Origin: Cheilinus undulatus
Lineage: Eukaryota; Chordata; Actinopteri; Labriformes; Labridae
Assembly: GCF_018320785.1 (NCBI RefSeq)
Contig: NC_054867.1
Coordinates: forward strand, 35,095,855-35,159,854
Direction: 5' to 3'
DNA length: 64,000 bases
Shown here piece by piece: positions 38,401 through 48,894 of the stretch. The position numbers were made by a program, and so were the translations under genes. The notes beneath the pieces were generated by a model. That model was not told the origin of the DNA. It saw only the letters and a program-made list of their open reading frames with translations, and did not search any database. Positions within the stretch are counted from its first letter, which is position 1, and every line of letters begins with the position of its first letter.

Positions 38401-41400
38401 TAGTCATTTAGATTAGTGGTTCCCAAAGTGGACCCCCAGGGGGGTCGTGAGACAGTGAAGGGGGGGGGGGTCACGGAATGATTTCCAAAATTTAATATGA
38501 TTTTAAATCATACATTTTGTATATTATTGTAAAAAATGTGTCAAAATGAGTCTAATTTAAAATAAAAACGTGATTATTGTGACATTTGTGATTAAAAGTG
38601 ATAATAAAGTACCTAAAAAGCAAGTTGCTTTGTGCAACATCATTGGATCTCTGACGCTGTTATTTTGGGGTCACGAGCTGAAAAGTTTGGGAACCCCTGA
38701 TTTAGACATGTGACATTCGACTGTTTGGGGATGGGCACTATGGTGGCTGCCTTGAAGCTGGCTGGGACCCACGCAGTGGACAGTGACAGGTTGAAGATGG
38801 AGGTGAAAATGTCCGTTAACTCAGCTGTGCAGCCTTGAAGAACCCAGCCCAGCACTCCATCTGGTCCAGCGGCCTTTCGAGTGTTGATGCTGCGGAGGGC
38901 GAGTCTCACCTCATGTGTACTCAGGACTGGAACAGTGTCAGTAGAGGGGAGGCAGAGCAGGGTCAGTGTTCTCCCTGTCAAAACGGGCATAAAAGTAATT
39001 CAAGTCCTCAGCTAAGGTGGGGTCTGCTGAGCTAGATGTAGGTCTGTTCTTATAGTCCGTAGTAGCCTTGATGCCCTCCCATACCTGCCTGGGGTTTGTG
39101 GAACTAGAAAATTTGGCCTCAATATGCCTTTCGTAGTATAATTTGGTGGTATAGATGCCCTTCCACATTTCAGTCCTGGCTGTGCTGTAAGCGACGGGGT
39201 CCCCAGATCTAAAGTAAGAGCTCCGAGCCGCTGCGTCTATGGCGCCGCCATGTTGGATGCATTATCTCAAAATGCAAAATGAAAAAATAACTGAAACCAA
39301 TTGCTTCCTATAGCCACCAAGCTTCTTCCGCCTCTCAACTGGAATTTTTGACCACTCTTCTTTTGCAAACTGCTCCAGGTCTCTCAGATTTGAAGGGTGC
39401 CTTCTTGCAACAGCAATTGTGAGATCTCTCCATAGGTGTTCAAAGGGATTTAGATCCAGACTCATTGTTGGCCACTTCAGAACTCTCCAGAGCTTTATCT
39501 CAAACCATTTCTTGGTGCTTTTTGAGGTATGTTTCAGGTCATAGTCCTGCTGGAACACCCATGACCTCTCACGCAGACCCAGCTTTCTGACACTAGGCCC
39601 TACATTGTGGACCAAAATTTTTTGATAGTCTCCAGATTTCATGATTCCTTGCACACAGTCAAGGCACCCAGTGCCAGAGGCAGCAAAACAACCCCAAAAC
39701 ATCTATGAACCTCCACCATGTTTGACTGTAGGTGCTATGTTCTTTTCTCTGTAGGCCTCATTTCGTATTCCGTAAACAGTAGAATGATGTGCTTTACCAG
39801 AAAGCTCAACCTTAGTCTTATCTGTCCACAAAATGTTCTCCCAGAAGGATTGAGGCTTACTCAGGTACATTTTTGCAAACTCCAGTCTGGCTTTTTTATG
39901 TTTTTTTTTCAGCAGTGGGGTTCTCCTCAGTCTCCTGCCATAGCACTTCATCTCATTCAGATGATGACATATGGTCCAAGCTGACACTTTAGCACCCTGA
40001 GTCTGCAGGACAGCCTGAATTTGTGTGGAAGCTGACTGAAGATGTTTATCCACCATTCCAACTATCCTGTGTTGCATTCTTTTTTCAGTTCCATGGGTTA
40101 TAAACTTCTTGATTATATTACGCACAGTAGACAAAGGAATTTCAAGATCTCTGGAGATGGTTCTGTAACCTCAGACAATTCTGGGCTCTTCTTTCTCTTC
40201 TCCATGCTTGGTGTGACACACACAGACACACAAAACAAAGGTTGAGTCAACTTTTATACATTCTAACTGACTTTAGGTGGGATTTCTATATTGCCAGCAC
40301 CTGTTACTGCCACATGTGAGTTTAAATGAGCATCACATGCTTGAAATAAAATGATTTACCCACATTTTTAAAAGGGTGCCAATAATTTTATCTGGCCAAT
40401 TTTTGAGTTTTGTGTAAAATTGTGTCAATTTTGGCTTTGTCCTGTTTTTTTTGCATTGTTCCAATGCACGCAAGTGAAATAAACGTGTATACCAAAAACA
40501 TTTGTAATTGCAACAATTCCTGGGAGGAATGGTGTATTTTCTGGAAAAATTCCAGGGGTGCCAATACTTTGGCCATGACTGCAAGCTTTCTCCTATCTCT
40601 CTCCCCTTTCTCCTCTCTCCCCGATTACTTCCATTACTTGTTGCCTTATGTTTTCAATTCCTGCTGCTAGACTTTTAAAACCCTGTTATACCATCATGTA
40701 TAACTACCTTGTGACAAACTGATCTTACACACTGTCAAGATGTGCCTCAAAGTTGCTGTCCCTGAGAACAAAGAACATGATGGGTCCCTTTCAACCCAGT
40801 GTTTAAGGGTCTGGGGTGAAGGGTAGGACATCTTAGGTAGCCCCAAACAGGAATTTGTCCCTCCAACTCAGCTTTCATCCACTGTCCCAGCTTGGTAGCC
40901 AAAGCCTTAGTACACCTTACTACTTCCTCCTATGTACCTGCTCCATTACCAGCCTCCTTCTATCCTTAGGACCTGCTTTGCTCCATGCTGGTTTACCTGA
41001 GCCAAGCCCCAGGCCTCTCTGGCCTATCTGGCCTATCTGGCCTATGTTGCCTAGAATCTCAGCATGCCAAGGAGCAGCCTCTGCTTCCTGCCTTCTCTCC
41101 CCATCTACCACACTCTTGGAAGCTATTATAATGACTTCTATTGTCATTGTGAAAGCTAGAGGGGAAATAGTGCACCCTGTCATAATATCTACAGTGCCTA
41201 TAAAAAGTGTTCACCCACTTGGATATTTTACCCTTTCATTGATTATATAATCAATTATGGTCAGTATAATTTGGCTTTTCTGAAAAGAAAAAAAAAACAT
41301 CTTCAATGTCAAAGTGAACACTGATTTCTGTAATTGACGTCAAAAATATGTAAGGTAAAATGAGGGACTGCATAAATATTCATCCCCTTTAAAGTGACTG

Positions 41401-43352
41401 ATCCAATTCAACAGGGGTCCAGCCAATTGGTGCTAGTGGTGCCAGTCTCACAATTAGTGAAATGGCAATCACCTGAGTGTAATGAATGTGCCACAAGTGA
41501 CTGTAGTATAAAGAAAAATTTGTCTGGAAGCTCCAGTCCCTGGTTAATCAGTATTCTTGGCTACCATTACTCCGTGAAGACAAAAGAACACTCCAAGCAA
41601 CCCAGAAGAAAGGTTATGATGTGATGAAAAGTACAAGTCAGGGAATGGATACAAACAAATTTCCAAGGCACTGAGCATCCCCTGGAGTTATGTTAAAATC
41701 ACCATCAAAAAGTGGAAGTAATAAGGCACATGTAAATCTACCTAGATCAAGCTGTCCTCACAAACTTGAGAGACCGTGCAAGAAGGAGACTAGTGAGAGA
41801 GGCCACCAAGTCACCTATGACTACTTTGAAAGGGGTTACAAGCTTCAGCTGCTGTTATGGGACTCTGCTTCCAACAACTGTTGCCCAGGTTATTCATTTG
41901 CAGTTATTCAAGGCTTTATGGGAGAGTGGCAAAGAGAAAGCCACTGTTAAAGAAAACTCATTAAATCTCAACTAGAGTTCACCAAAAGGCATGTGCGAGG
42001 GTGCATGACCAAGTGGGAGAAAGTTCTTTGGTCTGATGAGACCAAAAATGGTGCTTTCTGGCCTTCTACAAGATGCTGTGTTTGGCAGGAATCAAAACAG
42101 CATGTCATCATAAGCAAACCATCCCCACTGAGAAGCACAGTGGTGGCAGCATCATGCTGTGGGGATGCTTCTTGGCAGCTGGCCCTAGAAGGCTTGTAAA
42201 GGTAGAGGGTAAAATGAATGCAACAAAATAAGGGAAAATCTTAGAAGACAATCTTATTCCGTCTGCAAGGGAACTACCGCTTGGGAGAAGATTTATTTTC
42301 CATCAAGATAATGTCCCAAAGCATACAGCAAAAGCTTCACAAAGATGGTTTAAAGACAAGGTGAATGTTCTGGAGTGGCTGAGTTAAAGCCAAGACCTCA
42401 ATCCAAAAGAGAATTTGTGGTTGGACTTGAAAAGAACTGTTCAAACCTGATCCCTGTGCAACCTTTCAGAGCAATTTGCATAGAATAATGGAGTAAAATT
42501 GCAGCATCCAGGTGTGCAAGCCTGACTGAGACCCATGCACACAAACTCAGTGCTATGATTACTGCTAAAAGTGCATCTACTAAAAATAGACTTGAAGGGG
42601 GTGAATATATATGCAGTCACTTATTTTACATCACCTAGTTTTATTTAATTGACATGTCTCTGGTGAAATCTGTTTTCACTTGGACATTAAAGAGTTTTTT
42701 TCTGTCAAAATCAATAAAGAAATCATGCGAAGAAATCAAACGCGCTCTAGATGACCCAAACACATTTGCAAGAGTAATAAATACTGCACATAAGTCCCTC
42801 TTGTCTTCCTTAGCTCCCTAAATTTGATGCCAAATCCCACTCAATCACAACATCTAAAACATTTCTTTCTTAGGAAGGTATTCTCATGCATATCTGTCTC
42901 AACGCTGACCAAGAACAGTGATAGTGAGGAAGTCTCACTATGACTGATCTGTGTCAACATTGAAATAATTAGTTATAGTTGCAAACATTATGGTGATCAA
43001 AGGCTACTTAAACAAAAAATTTAACATCCTTACCGAAGATCAAGGCTGTCAACCACGACGTTGTATGAAACTGGCATCGATGCACTTTAAGAGCAGCAAA
43101 AAAGTAGATAGATACATTTAAAGACACATCTTTATTCTTAACAAAATAAAGGATGAAAGTTGGTCCAACCTATGCTGGCTTTAATATACTTTACTTTGAT
43201 TTTGTGGCCAGGCTCAGTGAACTACTGAATTCTGTCCCAAACTGAGACTAGGCTCATCTTGTTTTTTGTATTTACCTAAAAGACCGAGATGATAAGTAGA
43301 GGACACAAGATGCAACGGTAAAACAGATCGCACATATTAACCCGCACTTCAT
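32483..43352 (-). CDS. a3galt2: GT6 alpha-1,3-glycosyltransferase, A3GALT2-like, copy 1
   Basis: Four coding exons, minus strand, phases consistent: 43276-43352 (start ATG at 43352, exon acceptor at 43365), 43034-43084, 33292-33429 and 32483-33167, total 951 nt, 316 aa. The first exon encodes a short cytoplasmic end and a hydrophobic signal anchor (residues about 4-20), as expected for a type II Golgi enzyme. The catalytic part has WKAPIIWEG, RWQDISMMRM (146-155), the metal/UDP-sugar DVD motif in FDVDQVF (176-178), YYYHAAVFGG, and WHDESHLNKY with the likely catalytic Glu265, then LSPEYCWD. The family adds Gal or GalNAc in alpha-1,3 linkage to galactosyl acceptors; LHKPSKVLSPE and RLLWEPKQY fit A3GALT2 (isoglobotriaosylceramide synthase) best, with GGTA1 or GBGT1 as alternatives. 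It is slightly shorter in the stem than usual, so a small stem exon may be missed. The 9.6-kb intron is filled with transposons. The two upstream exons are assigned by phase and splice signals. Confidence 0.85.
33430..34140. other. GT6 copy 1 large intron, 3' end
   Basis: About 700 bp of the 9.6-kb intron (33430-43033) without recognisable repeat borders. A frame on the minus strand reads into the catalytic exon from here (33430-33533), but it has no support beyond the acceptor at 33430. Confidence 0.5.
34379..36130. repeat. Unclassified dispersed fish repeat inside Tc1
   Basis: The segment opens with AGGGCCCGAACACCGAGTGG and contains repeated short modules of the kind 'GCGCCACCTTGTGGTGACAG', 'CACCCCCTAACAGTTTTC', 'GGCGCCCCCTACAAATTTT' and 'GGGCGTGGCC'. 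This opening and the modular interior are common in teleost genomes, but I cannot name the family. It lacks coding potential; frames here are short and unrelated to known domains. The right limit is approximate. Confidence 0.45.
36562..36960. mobile_element. TTAA MITE, truncated copy
   Basis: TTAA (36558-36561) is followed by AGGTGCAGTGTGTAGAAATT, the terminal sequence of the MITE family at 26795-27173. The opposite TIR is not found before the LINE tail starts near 36985, so the right half is lost. The right limit is approximate. Confidence 0.55.
36985..39245 (-). pseudogene. Rex1/L2-like LINE, 5'-truncated, reverse transcriptase region
   Basis: The minus strand carries RT blocks in order: RQVWEGIKATTDYK and FYARFDREN (about 38950-39170), VRLALRSINTRKAAGPDGV (about 38880), then after an inserted hAT the NDYRPVALTSLPAKCLERL block, DPYQFAYR, NTGAPQGCLLSPLL and FADDTTVLGLI (the catalytic Asp pair), and KYLGVNISEDLSW. 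The main frame is 37497-38474 with a small deletion between FAYR and the next RT block. The 3' end near 36985-37030 holds a TGACAATGACAATTAAAG-type tail. The endonuclease is absent. The clade name is a best guess from RT motifs. Confidence 0.75.
38414..38699. mobile_element. Small hAT MITE inside the LINE
   Basis: The termini are TAGTGGTTCCCAAAGTGG and the inverse of CAGGGGTTCCCAAACTTT. The 8-bp flanks are ATTTAGAT (38406-38413) and ATTTAGAC (38700-38707). It splits the LINE frame between the VPIPKQSNV and NDYRPVALTS blocks; a G-run lies at 38461-38470. Confidence 0.9.
39262..40205 (-). pseudogene. Tc1 transposase, nearly intact: one stop and one frameshift
   Basis: The start ATG is at 40205 (MEKRKKSPELSE), followed by a frameshift near 40165, after which PLSTVRNIIKKF continues. 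The frame then runs as 40134-39703, breaks at a single TAG between KHGGGS and MFWGCF, and continues in the same frame to 39262. The catalytic Asp in a WTDKTK motif, the second in VFQQDYDLKHTSK and the SLDLNPFEHLWRDL acidic region are all present, as is the C-terminal EEWSKIPVERR. Tc1 transposase cuts and pastes the element at TA sites; this copy is inactive but young-looking. Confidence 0.88.
40582..41191. other. GT6 copy 1 large intron, between two Tc1 copies
   Basis: Unique-looking intronic sequence with a short CTGGCCTAT tandem triplication at about 41018-41044. The plus-strand open frame across 40855-41250 has no recognisable domain and no start context worth calling. Confidence 0.45.
41192..42720 (+). 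mobile_element. Tc1 transposon, plus orientation, uninterrupted
   Basis: TA at 41190-41191 precedes CAGTGCCTATAAAAAGTG and TTCACCCACTTGGA, a common fish Tc1 terminus. The right end is decayed (TTAAAGAGTTTTTTTCTGTC near 42690-42715) and the full right TIR is missing. This copy is colinear with the one at 2766-4850 and serves as the undisturbed reference for that insertion site. Internal transposase sequence is decayed. Confidence 0.8.
41550..42560 (+). pseudogene. Tc1 transposase relic
   Basis: Degenerate plus-strand pieces include KRHVRGCMTKWEKVLWSDET-like text at about 41980-42040 (the first catalytic Asp region), a GGS-IMLWGC equivalent at about 42140, a FHQDNVPKH equivalent at about 42298-42320 and a PQSKENLWLDLKRTV equivalent at about 42400-42440. 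Stops and frameshifts separate all pieces, so it is non-functional. Confidence 0.75.
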
Positions 43353-44116
43353 CTTCTGCGTGTACCTGAGGAAAAAGGACACAGGAAAAGTCAAATAAAA
43401 ATCAGGGCAATATCATTAAAATGTACAAAACTAAGTCAATTCTGAGATAAAAAAATACCCCATTGCAGTAGAATGCTGGAGCCACAGTTTAGAAGATGAT
43501 GAACTCTGCTACTGATGACAGTAAAGGCAGCAACAGCAAAGGTAGCAGCACCTCTGAGAAGAGATGTTAGAATAGGTAAGTTAATGTTCAATATTTTAAT
43601 GTGGTTTACAGCGAATGAGACCACATCGGTTTGCATAATAACAAATAAGAAATACAAGAAACACAGACCTGATACACTGACACCAATACCATATATGCAA
43701 ATAAGACATAAAACAAAACATCCTTTTCAACCTTATTTAACTGAATAAAACACAAAGACAGCATATATAATGCCAAATCAATCACATTTAATACTTTGTT
43801 TCCAGTATCATTCCTGTTGGGTCCTGTCGCTTCCTGTTGGTTGTGTGTGCTGCTGCTGCTTGGTGCTTGGCGTTTTGACCATTTTTTGACTTACTGGCTA
43901 TTGAGTTTGGATTATGGACTTGGTTCATTTGCTGAGACCCCCGGCTTGACCCCTGCCTGGTACAGAAGCTGATTTTGGACACTGACTGGACTTAAGCAAG
44001 CAGAGCTAATTGCCAACTAGTTACTAGCCGCTTTGCCACTAGCTGGCTGCTTGGCTAACAGCTGGCTGTGCTAACAGCTGGCGGCATTGAAAACTCTCAG
44101 TGCACCAGGCAGAAAC

Positions 44117-44536
44117 ATGGGTCCGAAGAAAGCACCGGCTACGGAGGAGGTCGATGACATTAAAAAGTCACTCAACTTCATGGCTGAAGAAATTTCTGCT
44201 GTCAGGTTACAGCAGAAGGGCATACTGGAGCTGGTCAAGGAGGTTAAAGCCCTTTGTGTCCAGAATGCGGAGAGAGAGAAGCGTATCGCTTATTTGGAAA
44301 GCAGGGTCGCAGACCTGGAGCAGTACACCAGAATGAATGATGTTATCATCACTGGGCTATATATTAAACCCCAGAATGTAGACATCGCAAAAAAAGCACG
44401 TTACCTGAAGAAACAGAAAAAAATACAGCATACCCGGACTACTAACTGCAAGATATTCATCAAACTCAATGGAACACCAGAGGAAGCCAAAGTGCTGATG
44501 GTTAGAAGTATCACGGATCTGGATAAATACCAATAA
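44117..44536 (+). pseudogene. LINE ORF1 protein, partial
   Basis: The frame opens with MGPKKAPATEEVDDIKKS and runs through a coiled coil (KELVKEVKALC-type heptads and EREKRIAYLESRVADLEQ) into the DLEQYTRMNDVIITGL motif typical of LINE ORF1 proteins. It then continues to an IFIKLNGTPEEAKVLM segment and a stop at 44534-44536. ORF1 proteins bind LINE RNA. The C-terminal zinc knuckles expected in some relatives are absent, so the protein looks shortened. I prefer the ATG at 44117 to an upstream one at 44087 because of the typical MGPKK start. Confidence 0.7.
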
Positions 44537-44903
44537 TCAACATGAGCCGGTCTATGAGGTACAATAATGCACATCCATGACACACATTGAAAGAATTCAA
44601 CCATCTACGTCTGAAATTAATAATAACATTACTCAAAGGATCAGTGATCATGACATTCTGGAACTGCAAACATTTCAATACAGTGATCATAGTTAAAGGT
44701 AACACCCGCACAGTCCAACTTTCAAAAAAAAAAAAAAGGATGTATTTATTTGCAACGTTTCGCTACTAGACCTTCATCAGGCAAAACTTTTTTCCGTCTG
44801 CTGGATACCCTGCCCTCCAACGCACCTGTCCTAAGAAATAGATGTGCGAAGTAACCTTTACATTGTGAATACACTGATCATAACCTACAAGATATGGAAC
44901 ATG

Positions 44904-45743
44904 TGTCAGGAGTTTCAGGAAAAAACTCAAAAAGGGAGGACCCAAATGCAGATAAAACAAAAGGATTTAATTAACAAAAGAACTTACTTGAATAAACACA
45001 CTGGAATCAAAATCAAAGAAACAAAACAAAATCCAAAGGAGCACGAGGAAGCACGGGGAAGCCATATGCAATAAACCGACACAGACACAGGGAGACACAG
45101 AGCTTATATACACAGGGAGTGATTAACAATGGCAGACAGGTGTGGACAATCAGACACAGGTGAAACTGGTGAAGGATAATCAAAGTGGAGGGAAACTCAG
45201 GCAGGAAGCAAAACTGGAATCACACACAAGGGAAGGCAACTACAAAATAAAACAGGAAACATGGAACCTAACACAAGAAGCACACAGGGACTGAAAACTG
45301 GACACAAGAAGCTAAACTACAGAAACACTGAAAACACAGGAGGATACAAAGAACCAAGGAGGGAAACTCAAACACAGGGAGTAAAACTAAACATGAAACA
45401 AAACAAGAAGCACAGGGAAACTTAACATGAAACAGGGAATTAAACTAGACATGAAATACATTGAGTACTACACATGAAACACAGGGGAAAACCTAAACAT
45501 GGAACACAGGGAATAACTTAATACAATAAAAAACTAGACACATGGAAAATAACAAAAGCCCAAAATACACAGAAACACAAAGACTATATAAAACACTAAA
45601 AGCTGAACAAGGGAAACACAAGGGCTACAGATAACATCTAAGAACTAAACCAAATACAAAGTCAAACTAGAAAGCACAGAATTCACAAAGGATAACCAAA
45701 GGAAAACTCAGAAACATAATAAATCAAAACCTGGATCATGACA
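44904..45743. mobile_element. TG...CA-ended insertion with 5-bp duplication (solo-LTR-like)
   Basis: The element begins TGTCAGGAG and ends ATCATGACA. ACATG is found directly outside both ends (44899-44903 and 45744-45748). TG...CA ends with a 5-bp duplication are the marks of an LTR, here without internal genes, hence solo-LTR-like. The body is unusual: A-rich, built from imperfect repeats such as ACACAGGGA and ACTAAACTAGACATGAAAC. A non-autonomous DNA element is the main alternative. Confidence 0.65.
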
Positions 45744-47935
45744 ACATGACATATACCCGGACAATAACTTCTTCAACTCTGTCAATAATAAATAATAAAA
45801 AAGCGATCTATGGGGATAAAGAATTAAACTTTAAGATACTGGACAATATGTCAACTGTAATTGACAATATACTCGAGTGCATATCAATAGAAATCTGTGA
45901 AGAAAAAAGTAAAAATGTATTAATTAGTTGCATATATAGGACACCGGGATCCACTGTGGAGTTGTTCAAGGACTGGATGGAAAAACATATGCATCAAGAA
46001 ATCACAAAACAACATTCATCTGTGGAGACTTCAACATCGACCTACTTAATCCAAAGAAACACACAATGACAGATGACTTCATTAACACAATCTATAGCTT
46101 GAACTTGTATCCAACAATCACCAGACCCACCAGAATAACTTCCCACTGTGCCACATTGATTGACAATATATTCACAAATGGCATTTTCAGAAAAAAAAAC
46201 AATAAGCGGCTTGTTAATCAGTGACATCAATGACCAGCTGCCAGTTTTTATTGTACATGACAACAACTACATGACGAATCAACAAAAGGACAGAATATAA
46301 AAGGATGAGATCAGAGGAATCATTAACCGCACTAAAAAAGGACTTAATGGAACAAAACTGGGATATTATTTACAATGAGAGCAATGTAAATAGTGCATAT
46401 GAAGAATTTTTAAGAATATTCAGAAAGTTATATGACAAAAAATTGTCCAATACATAAAAGTAACAGGAAATTGAAATATTCTGACCTTCCTTGGTTGACA
46501 AAGGGATTACAAAATGCCTGCCTAAAGAAGAATACACTCCACAGAGAATTAATGAGACTGAGAACTAAAGGGGCAGAAAATAAATATAAAATATATAAAA
46601 CTAAATCAAAAAATATCATAAGAACAAGCAAAAGAGATAATTGCTGCAAAATCTTAAATGATAACAAAAATAATGTAAAAGGAATATGGAACATATTGAA
46701 CAATGCAATAAAAACTGGTCCTGTACGAGCCAGCTATCCAAAACATTTCATTGTCAACAACACTGAAAATTATAATATGAATGATGTGGTTGACAGTTTT
46801 AATGAATTCTTTGTGAGTGTAGGACTGGATCTGGCAAAAAAAATACCAGATCCTTTGCTATCTGAGGGTGGGAATGATAGTTGAATTGACAGAAACCTGT
46901 GTTCAATGTTTCTTACAGCAGTAGACGAAAAGGAAATTAAAGATATTGTTATGAAAGGTAAAAGCAAAAGATCTACTGACTGTGAGGACATGGCTACTGT
47001 GAAATGGGTAATTGAGGGGATTTCAAAACCATTAACATACATCTGTAACCTATCATTTCAAACCGGTACATTTCCAAACAAAATGAAAACAGCAAAAGTC
47101 ATACTGCTCTACAAAACTGGGAACAAACACCACTCCACAATCTACAGAACTGTTTCATTACTACCACAATTCGCAAAAATTTTAGAAAAACTCTTAAATA
47201 ACCAGCTGGACAAATTCATAAATAAACACAACCTACTCAGTGACAGTCAATATGGATTCAGGTCACAACGATCAACATCACTAGCATTAAGAGATTCAAT
47301 AGAGGACATAACCAATTCTTTAGACCAAAAACAGCATGCAGTTGGAATATTTATCGATCTAAAAAAAAGCATTTGATACAATAAATCACATCATATTACT
47401 CAAAAAAACTGGAACGATATGGAATCAGGGGGAAAGTATTACACTGGATGGGGAGCTATCTGAACAACAGGAAAGAGTTTGTGAAGGTGGGTGATCATTG
47501 TTCTAAATGTTTGGACATTACTTGTGGTGTCCCCCAGGGGTCAGTGTTGGGTCCCAAGCTGTTTCTTCTTTATATCAATGACCTATCAAAAGTATCAGCG
47601 GTATTGAAAATGGTCTTGTTTGCTGATGACACCAACATTTTTTGTAATGGAAATGATCTGAAGTAGTTATTAAAGGTAATAACTGCAGAACTACACAACA
47701 AAAATATGGTTTGATAGAAATAAATTATCTTTAAACTTAAATAAAACAAAAATAATACTGTTTGGCAACAGCAGGTCTAATGTCTCAATCAAGATCCAGA
47801 TACATGGTGTAAATATTGAAAGAGTTAATGAAATCAAATTTCGTGGGGTGAAAACAGACAAACAAATCAACTGGAAATCACATATTAAACATGTACAATC
47901 CAAAGTGTCAAGAAGCATAGCAATAATAAACAGAG
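45744..47935 (+). pseudogene. LINE ORF2: endonuclease remnant and reverse transcriptase
   Basis: Frames in order: an endonuclease part with SCIYRTPGSTVELFKDWM (about 45930-45990) and CGDFNIDLL-like text at 46020-46050; a SHCATLIDNIFTN equivalent at about 46140; the pre-RT block with LPWLTKGLQNACLKKN (about 46480); RT blocks SKRSTDCEDMA, PVSLLPQFAKILEKLLNNQL, LLSDSQYGFRSQRST, GVPQGSVLGPKLFLLYINDL and the catalytic FADDTN (about 47618-47635). Frameshifts near 46070, 46880, 47375 and 47665 and several stops make it defective. Confidence 0.8.
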
Positions 47936-48894
47936 CTTAACAGGTTTTAGATCACAAATCACTCCACATTCTCTACTGTTCTCTAGTTTTACTGTATCTG
48001 AATTACTGTGCTGAGGTTTGGGGCAATAATTACAAAAGTGCAACACATTCATTATTCATTCTGCAGAAGAGAGCTATAACGATCATACATAAAGCTGGAT
48101 ATCGGGATTACACCAATTCACTTTTCTTACAGTCAAAATTACTCAAATTTACAGATCTTATAGAATTTCAAACAGCCCAAATATTATTCAAAGCAAAAAA
48201 TAATTCATTACCACAAAATATTAAAAAACTGTTCACTGAAAGGGATGGGGGTTATATCTTAAGGGGAACATTTCATTTTAAAACAAGGAGGGTGCACACA
48301 AACAAAAAAGTGAGGCTGTGGAACAGTTTGAATGTGGAGCTAAAGGAATGTCCAAACATAAACCAATTCAAAAAGCATTGTAAGGGGGGGATTTTCACAA
48401 GGTACAGGGATGAGGAAAGGGTTTGATTATAACCAGGTGCTTGTAACTTATTTATCTGTTTTGGTGTTTTTTCTTGTTTATCTTAAGGTTGGTATTGTTT
48501 GTGTTGTATTTCTCTGTAAATACCTGTTTAGATTCCAAAAATATCAACTTTGTTTGTTTAAAAATGTATTAATGAGGTAGAATATTTATTATTATTTGAT
48601 ACAGATAATTCTATCTGTGATTATTTTCATTACAGAATAATGAACAGTTCTATTAAATAATTTATTAAGAAGGGGTGGGATTAAAAAAGTTTGCCTTTCT
48701 TCCCACTCCTTTTCGAACATGTAGCCTTATCTAGACCATAAAGTGTTTCGTAATTGTTTTATCTCTCTCTTCAAAATGTGTGTCTTCTGAAGGTACATGA
48801 CAATGTTTTCATTGTTATGTTTTTGTTTTGTTTTTTTCTTTTACATGTTCAAAAAATAAACTTCACTAACTAACTAAGTAAAATTCTGGACTTG

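Larger units (their letters stand above)
34141..40581 (-). mobile_element. Second Tc1 expanded by nested insertions (6.4 kb)
   Basis: The left end is CAGTCATGGACTAAAGTATT after a TA (34139-34140). The right end is the inverse, CCAATACTTTGGCCATGACTG, ending at 40581, where the expected TA is mutated. Tc1 sequence covers 34141 to about 34378 and about 39283-40581; the gap between holds 4.9 kb of other repeats (a dispersed repeat, a TTAA MITE half and a LINE). It lies in the large intron of the GT6 gene, with its transposase in the same orientation as that gene. Confidence 0.85.
43788..48880 (+). mobile_element. Near full-length non-LTR retrotransposon (LINE)
   Basis: It contains a 5' leader (about 43800-44110), ORF1, endonuclease and RT parts of ORF2, and a 3' end finishing AAATAAACTTCACTAACTAACTAA, a microsatellite-like tail of the CR1/L2/jockey type. 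Two insertions interrupt it: a short A-rich piece at about 44720-44790 and a TG...CA element at 44904-45743. The left border is approximate and no target duplication was identified. It sits between the two GT6 copies, on the opposite strand from them. Confidence 0.75.

Noticed and set aside
37765-38403. A 212-residue plus-strand open frame
   Set aside because: It is antisense to the LINE reverse transcriptase, which has recognisable RT motifs; the plus frame has none.
43436-43657. A hydrophobic minus-strand frame just upstream of the GT6 anchor exon
   Set aside because: It has no family motif and ends before the anchor exon. At most it overlaps a noncoding 5' exon (a CTCTTCTCAG acceptor is present), so I did not call it a gene.
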